NCBI GenBank assembly: GCA_004431415.1
Contig: QPMI01000533.1
Location: 372,001 to 436,000, forward strand
Direction of reading: 5' to 3'
DNA from: Cyanophora paradoxa
Taxonomy: Eukaryota > Glaucocystophyceae > Cyanophorales > Cyanophoraceae
DNA: 64,000 nucleotides
Part shown: positions 23,401-32,209 of the stretch, piece after piece
How positions within the stretch are numbered: the stretch's first letter is position 1
Layout of the letters: every line of letters starts with the position of its first letter
Made by a program: the position numbers and the translations under genes
Notes under the pieces: model-generated
Told to the model about the DNA's origin: nothing
The model's input: only the letters and a program-made list of their open reading frames with translations
Databases searched by the model: none

Positions 23401-24784
23401 TCGCTCTCACCAGGGTCCCGTCGGCTGCTGACCACAAGCGAACTTTACCGTCGCTGGCGCCCGTAGCAACGAGGGCCCCGTCCGGGGAGACCGCAAGGGC
23501 CCTGTTCGAGGAGACCGGAATCTCAACGCGCAGAAGAAGCGTCCCGCTCGCCGACCATTTTAGAATCTGCTTCTGGGTTCCAGTATACACATTGTGTGTA
23601 GTGAAAACGAAGTTATCATTCGCTGGCGTGCCAATCGAGTCGAAATAAAGCATGCTCGGCCCAATGACCGTGCTGACATTCCCGAGCAAAAGCGTAGAAT
23701 CGGGGGCAGCTGTTGCAAAAATCCCTGCAACCGCGGTGTTGGCGCCCGGGGGATTCAAGTATGTAGAGTAGGCAATCCGCGATCCGATACTGTCGAATGA
23801 GACGGCTTTGATTGGAGCTGACTTGTTGAACTCCTGAACAAGGGCACCGCTGCCTGCGGCCCAGATGCAGATGCGGCCATCCATGCCTCCAGTAAGGATA
23901 CGTGAGCTGTCTTCAGAGATTGATATGAACGTTGAATAAAAAGTGACAATGCTGCCTGTGAAGTAAGCACTCACGATGACGCTTGCATTGATAGACCGCA
24001 GCACTGATGCGTCCGACGTGGAGACAAGTTTAATCATTGTGACGGATGAGCTTCCAGAGACGAGCGCTGCGACAACAACGTACGATCCGTCCGGCGATAG
24101 ACTCAACAAGTCGCTGCCAGCTGCGGATATGTCGAGGAGCCTGAGCCGCGTTCCATTGGTCGACCAGACACTCAAGCTGCTGTCAGACGATGCTCCCGAC
24201 ACGATGTTGCCGTCGGGCAAGAGGCCGAGGAATGTGGCCGCATACAGAACTTGCCCAGTATTGTAGCCATAGCCATAATCACCGCCGAGCTTGTTTGCAA
24301 AGCAACATGCATCCGGGATTTGCTGGAACAGCGCGCCGTCTATCCCCCGCAGGCTCGCCTTGTACGTGTTGTCCGTGCTGTTCTTGATCACGACGACAGC
24401 TGTGCGGGTGTCCGTCGACAAGCCAACGCGCAAGGGGCCGAAACTCAAGGGGATCTCGACCCGAGAGAGGAGAGCGCCGGTCGAAGAGGAGAATGCCGAC
24501 ATGCCGTACTCCGAGGCGACGACGACGCTGGCGCCATCCGCGGAGAACCGCAAGAGGTTCAACATCCCGCCCTTGTGACTTACAGCGTGCAGCTGTGTGC
24601 CACTTGTCGCCAACCAGATGCGCAGCGAAGACGTGTACGGCCCGGATGTCATACGGCCATCGGCGGTCGCGACAAGCTGGCCATCAGGAGAGACAGCGAC
24701 TGCGTCGACTTGGGATGTGTGTCCGATAAGGGTAACCAGTGGCGAAGCTGTCACCCGCACGTCGCGATCGCGAGCTCTCAGCAA
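17444..24784 (-). CDS. WD40 / P-T linker / PKD-like / SEA-like / TRP-like membrane protein
   Basis: One leftward gene read as a single architecture. A 5' exon is missing: the big exon (24784-22667) has an in-frame stop upstream and only a TTG at its head. It encodes about 700 residues of WD40-type beta-propeller repeats (VTLIGHTSQVDAVAVSPDG, then repeated SPDG..V.TG..DG.VRLW units). Next come a P/T-rich linker (22560-22340) and a PKD-like domain (LPTSSIILNGTLSSDTDGGS; GTYFFNLTVVSNSTGRSSS). A segment like a SEA module follows (KMLAKAEGVSAHRIYGISYR, GSVIIEA), then a TM helix at about 20860, a Gly/Ala-rich tract and an acidic exon (20160-19925). Several TM helices lie at 19500-17700 (FWTLVLYIAVWAMRGVAVLV; LFEMFACRRGAYLGF; VRPYIDNVENGVQML), with a Leu-rich C-terminus and TAG at 17444. 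The helical part resembles TRP-like/polycystin-1-like proteins. A mechanosensory or adhesion role is inference. Introns are AT-rich with GTAA/GTGAG donors. Confidence 0.72.
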
Positions 24785-25657
24785 GACGCATTAGAATCGG
24801 TTCATGATCAAGAACCCGAACCGGGGATGGACGTCGTCGGATCGCCATTCGTGTCTAGTGTCAACTGCGCGGCCGCAGGCGCCAAGAAAGCTGTGTGCAA
24901 GCGACCGAAACGTCAATGACGTGCGTCATATATATATATATATTCATAAGATCGGGCTGATCATGTGCATGGATCAAAGGAGCTCGATCGCGAACCTGTT
25001 AACTGTATTATGGATATCAATATTAATTGCAATGCGAAGCGTCCCAAGGTTGAGCGGTATGCGGAGATCGTATGCGTACACCTGCATGCCGCAGTGCACA
25101 TGAACGTTCAACGTTAATCACGAGGACGGAATATATATAGATATAATCATCGGCAGCACATATAAGCATATCGATAATGCGAACCGCGCGCTTGTGCTCG
25201 AGCTCGCGATCGCTATAACATGCATATGCATATGTGCACATGCGCTTCGAGACGGGGGCGGTCGGCGTCTGCGGCGTATTGCTGGCCACGGGGCAGCAGC
25301 TTGTTGCGATTGCTGCTGAAACATGCAATGCACGCCGCGCCAGCAGGGTCGTGACGCACAGGCGGCACAGCGCATGCGTATCTGATTAATATTCGCGCTT
25401 TCGAATTCGGAACGTTAACACAGAATCGCTCTGCCGCAGTGCAGCTGCCAGATCGGATCTAGAGCCTGCATGCGCATGATGGCTGCATCATGGCATGCGC
25501 ACTGTGGCAGACTCTCAGGCTCTTAGCTTCGCCGAGTCGATTCTGGGCTACCGTAGTACCCGCGGGCCGGTAGTAGGTCCGGTACCGTCGATCACGGCGG
25601 TACGTCACGATCAACTTGATCAGTTGCCGCAGTACTACCGTAGTACTAGGCTAGTGC
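24785..25657. other. Intergenic; palindrome-rich, no gene seen
   Basis: Contains (TA)n at 24930-24942, dense TGATCA, GCATGC and GTAC palindromes, and clusters of TACTACGGTAGTAC-like sequence near 25550-25650. The unlocated 5' exon of the WD40 gene may lie here. I could not place it. Confidence 0.4.
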
Positions 25658-25665
25658 ACTGCGGC

Positions 25666-26185
25666 TAGGGGTGAGTATCGAATGTAGGGTCGGGTTCATT
25701 CGATTCGGTTCGATCGGTCTGCGTATTCGATCGAATGGTTTCGATACCCGGTAGGGGGGGTACGTCAGGCACCCTTGGTGGCCGAAACAGAGCGTAAACG
25801 CGATACAAAACAGCAGAAGCAAGAGATAACGAAGCATAAAACATCAAAGATAGCAAAAGACACGTTCTTAAGTGCTGTATACGTCTCGTAAGAGACCGAC
25901 ATACTTCCAGGGGGGTACTTGTAACCTGTGTCGTCTGCAAACCGCAGCGCGAAAATGCAGTCACATTGAGTAGAATTGGTTCAGAAATGATACTGTTTGC
26001 CTGTTATGCGATTTTGTCACGTCCAAGAAGACTCTTGATGGCTTCTTTCGCTGCAAAGACAGGTCTCTCGTGGGCGTACCCCCCACATTCGAATGATTCG
26101 ATCGGGTGACCGGGTTCGATTGGTTCGAAACTCGTCGGGTTCGATCGAATGGGTTCGATACTATTCGGTTCGATACTCACCCCTA
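25666..26185. mobile_element. hAT-like non-autonomous transposon (MITE), 520 bp
   Basis: Perfect terminal inverted repeats TAGGGGTGAGTATCGAA (25666-25682) and TTCGATACTCACCCCTA (26169-26185), flanked by an exact 8-bp duplication ACTGCGGC (25658-25665 and 26186-26193). An 8-bp TSD with TA-rG-type ends is diagnostic of hAT elements. Sub-terminal arms are rich in TTCGAT/ATCGAA. The core holds no transposase, only short incidental ORFs, so it would need one supplied in trans. Confidence 0.9.
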
Positions 26186-26193
26186 ACTGCGGC

Positions 26194-26870
26194 ATGCGCA
26201 ACTTTCAAGTTTGGCAAGTAACCCCCGCAAGTTGCCCGGCCGGCGGCCGCATGTGCATGCGCACTCAGTGACTGGCAGCACTCACTGAGTCAGTGACTGC
26301 ACTGCAGACCTACTAATTATAAATAACTTAGTAAGTAGGCCACCGGACCGTCGGACCTGGCACCGCCGCACCGGTCACCGGGTACGGCGGTACATCACTA
26401 ACACTACTAGGCTAGCCTAGCTAGTACGTACTACGGTAGTAGCCTGTGGTACTTAAGTGACGTATCCCGGAGTCCGTGAGTTACTAAAGTTACTAAGTTA
26501 AGTTCAACGGTCACTACTATCATAGTATGATAGTACTATCCGTGAGTTTAAGTTCAACGGTCACGGGCCGCGGGTTGTGCGTGCCGCACACTGTGACAGT
26601 CCGACGGTCCCGCACTGCGGGCCAGTCTGCGGCATGCGCACTGCGGCAGTGCGCGCGATGCCACGTGCACGCGTACGGTGGCCATGCATACTATGATATG
26701 GCCTCGAGCTCGTACTACCGGTACCGTCACGGCGTACTGTACTACGGTAAAACGAGAAATGTGATTCAAATGTCCGGCGTCACTTTATTTATTTCGGCAC
26801 TTTATACGGTAAAACGAGAAATGTCCGGGGCACTGTGACAATATTAGTACAAGTAGATTATATTAATATT
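26194..26870. other. Intergenic; short direct repeat
   Basis: ACGGTAAAACGAGAAATGT occurs at about 26744-26762 and again at 26807-26825, 63 bp apart, both within the run up to the next repeat block. Also GTAC/ACTAGT palindrome clusters. No gene. Confidence 0.5.
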
Positions 26871-27185
26871 CTCACCCCTTCATGGTCCTGCATGACAGGC
26901 TGACTCATGATCAGTGACGGGCCAGTGACGGCCCAACGGGTAGACTGAGTACCGTAGTACTAGACTCTAGATCTGAGAGCAGATTAATATTAATATTATA
27001 TTCGCACCCCTTCATGTTCCTGAATCCTGACAGGCTGACGGGCCAGTGATCGACGGCCCAACGGATAGACTCGAGCTCTAGCTGAGAGGCAGTGAGAGCA
27101 GATTATATTCGCACCCCTTCATGTTCCTGAATCCTGACAGGCTGACGGGCCAGTGACGGCCCAACGGGTAAACTCTAGATCTGAG
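26871..27185. repeat. Three diverged tandem copies of a roughly 110-130 bp unit
   Basis: Units start near 26873, 27004 and 27111 with CACCCCTTCATG. Each has CCTG..TGACAGGCTGAC, GGGCCAGTGA and GACGGCCCAACGG, and ends in a TAGACT/AAACT-plus-CTAGA motif. The last two are the most alike. No coding potential. Confidence 0.8.
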
Positions 27186-27291
27186 ACTCTGAGAGCTTCG
27201 GCTCGAGGGCCGGGGGCATGGCGCCGGCAGTCGACGGCCCGCGGTCCCGGAGTCCGATCCTACTAGCTAAAGCTTAAGCCATATATGCATG

Positions 27292-27619
27292 TAGGGCACT
27301 GGCCAGCGGCCCGGCCGAACAGCTGGCTGGCTGGTTTTGGACTTTTAGGCTGGCCCAGCCCCCCGATTCTCTAAGCGTCTCTAAGACACCGATTGAAAGC
27401 GTCTCTAAGACACCGATTTCATTTAACAGCGGGGGCTCTGCGGCTGGTCGGCTGGCCATCTGGCCTAGCCGAGTCTTCGGCTCCTAGCTGGAGGCTGGCC
27501 GCCAGCTGGCCGGCCAAGTTTTGGGTGGAGGCTGGCGGCCAGCCCCGGGCCGCTGGCCGGGTTTCGCCGGCTTGGACTGGCCCGCTGGCCAGAGGGAGAC
27601 CTGGCTGGCCAGTGCCCTA
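27292..27619. mobile_element. Second hAT-like MITE, 328 bp, related TIR
   Basis: Ends TAGGGCACTGGCCAGC (27292) and its reverse complement at 27604-27619 (CTGGCCAGTGCCCTA). Exact 8-bp target duplication TATGCATG at 27284-27291 and 27620-27627. The interior is rich in GGCTGGCC-type short palindromes and repeats the 20-bp phrase GCGTCTCTAAGACACCGATT in tandem (27375-27418). No transposase. Confidence 0.88.
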
Positions 27620-27659
27620 TATGCATGCGCGCATGCTAGCGGAGCCTACCAGGTAGCGC

Positions 27660-28065
27660 TATAGTGCCACGGTGACGGGGGTGAACAGAGCTACAATCGA
27701 TCTCAGCGCGTATCCCATCGAATCCCACGGTGACGGGCCTGACCGGCCCTGACGGGCCGTGACGGCCGACTGACTCAGTGATCATGACGGGGTGTCACGC
27801 CGTGACGGCGACGTCACGGCGTCACTGATTCAGCGCCGCGTGAATCGATATCGCGGCGTGAGCCGCGTGAACTCGGAGTCTCGGAATCGCGGGATTCGCC
27901 CGCGTCTCAGTCGGACGCGTGATCATGACTCATGAGTCCGACCGACTCCGACGGTCTCTGGAATCTGGATTCATGACCCGTCTCTCTCAGGCTCTAGCTG
28001 CCGCAGCCTGCCAGTGCCTGCCACTGAGACTGCCAGGCTGCCGTCTACTGGAGTATAGCTAGCAT
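27660..28065. repeat. GTCACGGC / TGACGG palindrome cluster
   Basis: Between 27725 and 27860 nearly every base belongs to overlapping TGACGG, GTCACGGC, CCGTGAC or CGCGGCGTGA motifs in both orientations, followed by CCGACTCCGAC-type sequence. It looks like a decayed foldback or stutter region. Function unknown. Confidence 0.5.
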
Positions 28066-28069
28066 ACTA

Positions 28070-28285
28070 GTACTGTAAACGTACGAATTTCCGCCAGCGT
28101 CTAATTTCGACTATATTCGCCAGACCCTCGCGTTGTCGAATATTTGACGCTGGCGAATTAAGCCTTTGTATGGCGAAGTCGCAGGGTGTCGAAATCAAGA
28201 CGCTGGCGGACTAATTTTCGACAGGATTTTCGGGTTTTGTCGAATTAAAGTGCTGGCGGATATTAGTATATACGTACGTTTAAAG
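28070..28285. mobile_element. Foldback/MITE-like element with CCGCCAGC sub-repeats
   Basis: Imperfect terminal inverted repeat: left GTAAACGTACGAATTTCCGCC (28073 on), right inverted TTTAAACGTACG with CCGCCAGC about 30 bp in. Inside, GACGCTGGCG/CGCCAGCGTC appears several times in both orientations alternating with TTTCGAC/GTCGAA. No obvious target duplication, no ORF. Confidence 0.6.
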
Positions 28286-28459
28286 TAGTAGAGTGACTAC
28301 CGTAAGTACGGTAGTAGTACGGTAGTACTAGAGTCTCAGTCTCTCAGAGTCTAGATATCGATCTGCATTAATTGACTCGAGCTCTGCGAATTGACTGCGC
28401 ATGCACTTCGGAATCTAGATCTGCCGGCCGGGCGACTGCCGCAGTGCGCATGCCGCACT

Positions 28460-28960
28460 GCGGCAGTGCCGCAGCTAGCCTACTAGGGTAACTAGGCTAG
28501 TACCGGTAGACTCCCGAGTATTTCGGAAATCGGATTTTGGAGCGCCGAATTTCGAAATCGGCCCGCCGAAATTGCCGAAATTTCGGCCGAAATTTCGGAA
28601 TGTCCCCGCCCCCCGGAAGTCGAAATAACATGCACAGTCCCCTTTGACCTAAGACAGACTGCCTACGTATACTTGTGTGTCTAGCAGTGCCTACGGACGA
28701 TTCCGGGACGAAGTTAACCAGTCCCCGCGCCCCCCCGGGCACCCCAACCCCTCACTTGCAGGGCCGAAACTTTGAAACACCAATATTCCGAATATTTTAT
28801 TGATTATGCCGCAGGTATATTCCGGATCCGAATCTCCGATATTCCGAGTCCCGAGTCCCGCCTGAGCAGTGCCGCAGGCCCGCAGCTAGCCTAGTACCGG
28901 TAGATCCAGACTCCGGGAGTCCCGCAACGCGGCACTGCGGCGGCAGTGCATCAGGATTGA
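28460..28960. repeat. Direct repeats around a CGAAATTTCGG foldback region
   Basis: CAGCTAGCCTA...GGCTAGTACCGGTAGA at 28474-28512 recurs as CAGCTAGCCTAGTACCGGTAGA near 28881-28902, bracketing a segment with nested GAAATTTCGG and CCGAAATTTCGG palindromes (28540-28600) and CCGA/TATTCC motifs. Suggests an insertion flanked by duplicated host sequence, but no clean TIR or TSD was found. Confidence 0.45.
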
Positions 28961-29048
28961 TTCCGAATCTCAAATTATTCTCAATTTCCGATCAGGCGAT
29001 GCCCGGCCATGAATGGCCCATGACAAGCGGAATCTGCGGCGTAGGGCC

Positions 29049-30060
29049 TCACGGGGAGGCGGCGAGACCTTCCATTTGGTCCACGAGGGACCGCTGCTTC
29101 TTGTATGCCCGCGCCTGCCCCGCAAGCTCCCGCCACAGCCGCCGCTGTCCTTCCGCGTCTGCGCGCCCGAGCGGCGTCGGCCGCGGGGTACGGCGGCCCG
29201 CGGGGGGTACGGCGCACCGGGGACGGATCGGACGAGGTCCGCGAGCGCTTCGAAGTCTGCGGGGTACGTCAGAGCGGCGCGGAGCGTTTGGCGGGCGCGC
29301 CGGCGCCCCGCCCGCACCGGTGCGGGGGCGTCGGAGGAGGCCGATGGCGGAGAGCTTCGTGGGGGGGGTACGGGCACGATCCGCTGGGGGCGGGCGGACA
29401 TGGCCGCGGGGTGCGGGGAGGATGGCTCGTAAGGGGGGCCGGGGGAGCGCTTGGGGGCGAAGGCGGTGGAGGGCGGGCGGCGCGCGGCGGAGAAGGGGAG
29501 GGGCGAGGTGCGGCTGGGCTCAGAGGGGCCGGGGGCGGCTGCAGCTGCAGGGGACGGGGACGGGTTGCGGGGGGATGGCTGGCTGGGCCGGGCCCGCGGG
29601 GGCGGCGGAGCGGCGGCCGCGGGCGGAGGGGTACCGGTGCCGTTCGCGAGCGTCTCGGGGGCCGGTGGGGGCGAAGGGGCCGAGACGGAAAGGAGAGGGG
29701 GGAGCAAAGGTGGTCCCGGCGGAGGAGCGGCGGGGGATACGGCGGGCTCCTGTGCAGGGGGCAGAGGGGCGGGCGAGGCGGGGGGCTGCTCCGGGGGGAC
29801 GGCCACGGGGGACGATGGGGCGGGGCCAGGGCCCGGGGTGCGAGGGGCGCCGGACGCGCCAGGGGTAGGGGCGGGCGAGCCGGGGCGGGATCCCGGGCGC
29901 GGGGGCGCTGGGGAGCGGGGCCGTCCGGGCCGCCTCCCGCGGTTCGTCGGGCCCTGCACTGCAGAGTCAACCGGATAAACACAAAAGGGCGCCAGGTGGA
30001 TTCGATCCCGGACCTGATTGGCCTCGTCCTCCTCGTCGCCCCCCGGAGCGACGGCCGCGG
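29049..30060 (-). pseudogene. INTS6 C-terminal fragment, copy B
   Basis: Very similar to 51396-52400 of INTS6: it keeps the final domain (LTYPADFEALADLVRSVPGA), the LVDQMEGLA end with TGA at 29049, the Pro/Ser/Ala linker, and upstream the intron-border sequence GTGGATTCGA.CCCGGACCTG (29997, parent at 52337). It extends further 5' than copy A but still lacks the whole VWA half. Upstream it abuts a partial second copy of the linker (30060-30120), poly-G, and the arrestin 3' exon. Introns are retained, so the duplication was of DNA. Confidence 0.75.
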
Positions 30061-30269
30061 GGGACGATGGGCGGGTCCAGGGCCTGGAGTGCGAAGGGCG
30101 CCGGGCGCCGGCGCGCCGTGGGAAGAGGGGGGAAGAGGAGGGGGGGGGGGGGGGGGGGAGGATGGGGATGCGGGATCCCGTGCGCAGGAGGCCGCGGAGA
30201 GAAGAAGATCGAAAAGGGGAAGGGAGGAGGGGGGGCGGGGAGGGGGGGGGGGGGGCGGGGGTGGAGGGC

Positions 30270-31400
30270 GGGTACCTTCGAGAAGATCAGAGGTACAGAA
30301 TGAACCAGGGCGGGGGTACACGGACCTTGACGCGGCCGCAGCTGATGCAGCAGCAGACACGGAGCTCGATCTCGAGCTGCCGCTTCTGCTGCGTGATTGA
30401 CTGCGCGAATTGCTGCCGGGCCGATTAGGCAGACCGGGCGGGGGTACGGGCGCCTGGCCGCTGGAAGGGCAGGGGGTACGCGCACCTGGCTAACGATCGC
30501 CTGCGCCGTGTTCTTGATGTTCGGCTTGAGCAGACCGGGTACCTCCACAACGCCCTGCGGGGTACAGGGAAGCGTTTCAAACGCCGGGCCGGGCGGGGGG
30601 TACGGCTTGGCCCGGGCGCACCTTCAGCTTGTAGCAGATGCGGGCCTTGTAGCTCCCGCGCTCCTCGTGGAAGCTTGGGGGGGGGGAGGGGGAGGGGGGA
30701 GGTAGGCGGGGAAGGGGAGGGGGTACGGGCGTCGCGGCGCGCCTGGAGGGAGGTCGGGGGGTGGGGGGGGGGGAAGGAGAAGGGGAGCGGGTACTGGCCG
30801 GGCGCGATCTCGACCTGGTACGTCGCCATAGGGATCTTGACCTGTACCCGGGCGCGGGCGTTGGCGTGGGCGAGGGAGGGGGCAGGGGTACAGCACGCGG
30901 GGCGCCGGCGAGGGGGAGGGGGCGGGGTACTCTCAAGAACTCGTGCGTGCCCTCACAGCGGTCCGCGACTGTGTGAGAGCTCTTTCCGTCCGACACAGTC
31001 CGCTGCTCCGTCCACTCCGCCTGCGCGGCGCTCGGCGCGGGACGCGCGTGCCGCGGCGCCCGCTCGCGGAGGCGGCTCACCTTTTCGAAGCCCTTGACCT
31101 TCAGCGCGATGCTGTCGGCTCTCGTGGGCTGCAGGAGGCGAGCCGCGGTCGGGCGCTGGCGCGGGAGGGGAAGAGGCGGGGCGGCGCCGCTCGGCGGGCT
31201 CCCGACCTCAAACGGCGCGCGCGGGAGGGTCGCGCGGCGCAGAGGGCTGCGGCGGCGCGGCCTCCGGGCGGCCGGACCCGTTCCCGGCGCCCGGGACCTG
31301 AGCTCGCGCCGTCCGCCCGCGCTGGCGTCCATGGTGCGCGCCGCAGCTCCCGCGCCGTAGCCCGGCGTCAACTTCTTGTAGCTGCGCGCTTTGTGAGCGC
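30270..31400 (-). CDS. Arrestin-domain protein, copy B (5' end uncertain)
   Basis: Arrestin-fold adaptors bind membrane cargo or receptors. Exons in order: ALKVKGFEK; intron GTGAGC..GCGCAG; WTEQRTVSDGKSSHTVADRC with EGTHEFL; KIPMATYQVEIAPGQYP; FHEERGSYKARICYKLKV; VEVPGLLKPNIKNTAQAIVS; and QQFAQSITQQKRQLEIELRV with CCCISCGRVKV (30370-30310). This is more complete than copy A because it has the Gln-rich and CCC exon. The C-terminal arrestin half is not seen. The next sequence downstream is the INTS6 fragment. The start codon is unresolved: the upstream sequence (31100-31400) is very GC-rich, and it faces the truncated NPHP4 head to head. Confidence 0.6.
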
Positions 31401-32209
31401 ATGGAGAGCGTTGGGCCCGCGCCGGACAGGCGGGTGCGGCGGCGCGACGACGCACCTGCGGCCGGGCCGCGGCGTCCCCAGCGCGTCCCACGGGGGCCGA
31501 TCGTGCGTGGATCCGATCATTTTGATAGCCGGGGCGTCCATTTCAAGCGCTGAGGGGGCGCATGGCTCTCGATTCGCGGCGCGCGCCCAACTCTGTGCAG
31601 GGAAGCCGCGGAGCGAGCCTGCGCGACAAACGAGTCGGCGGCGTCCAGCAGACCGGCGAGAATGGCCCATTGCGCACCGAGGACGGGTTCCTGTGCGCCA
31701 CCGCCGAGTCGGCGGCTCGTTTGGGGTAGAGTGTGCATGCCAGTTTGCAACGAGTGCGGTCACTGCACACCCGAAGCTGCCGCCGGGCGCCGCGGCAGGT
31801 GCAGGGCGCCGCGGCGCTCTCGAGAGACAGCAGATCGCCCGTAGAGCGTGTGTTCTGTGACGGCCCCTTCTTCGCGCTCCTCTTTGCGATCTTCGCATTG
31901 TGGACGAGCAGCAACAAGCAGAGCAAATATGCGTGGTTGGCAGCGCCCCCATCGCAGCGCCCCAGCCAACCGCGCCACAGCCGCGCGCGGGCAGCTGGCC
32001 ATGCAGCGCCCTGCGTGTGCTCCGCTCGCCGCGGCTCGTTACCAGTCGCTCGCTGTCGCGAAACGCGGCGGCCGGTGCGCGGGCGCTCGGGGGCGCTGCA
32101 GTGCGGAGCCGCCGCCTCCGCGCGGGAGCCGCCGCCGCGGCGGGAGCGCCCAGAGCGCGCCCCGCGCGCCGGCGCACCGGCGAGGCCGTCCAAGGCCGCC
32201 GCGCCGCCT
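31401..32209. other. Junction between arrestin copy B and truncated NPHP4
   Basis: GC-rich sequence matching neither NPHP4 nor the left locus. A plus-strand frame opened by a GTG at 31733 runs through here, in frame, into the first NPHP4-derived exon. It encodes a short hydrophobic stretch (FFALLFAIFALW, about 31865) and a Pro/Ala/Arg-rich stretch. This could be a new chimeric 5' exon or chance openness at high GC. Confidence 0.4.

Noticed and set aside
22667-24784. Complete stand-alone WD40 gene starting at 24784
   Set aside because: There is only a TTG at that point with an in-frame stop just upstream, the 3' end runs into a GTAATT donor, and a P/T-PKD exon follows. It is an internal exon.
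25666-26185. Small hydrophobic ORF (about 63 residues) within the MITE
   Set aside because: It overlaps the TIR and has no family resemblance. Likely chance.
30144-30270. Real exon across the poly-G stretch
   Set aside because: Homopolymer G runs with frame-independent openness lie between the INTS6 and arrestin fragments. No conserved residues, and length is likely unreliable.
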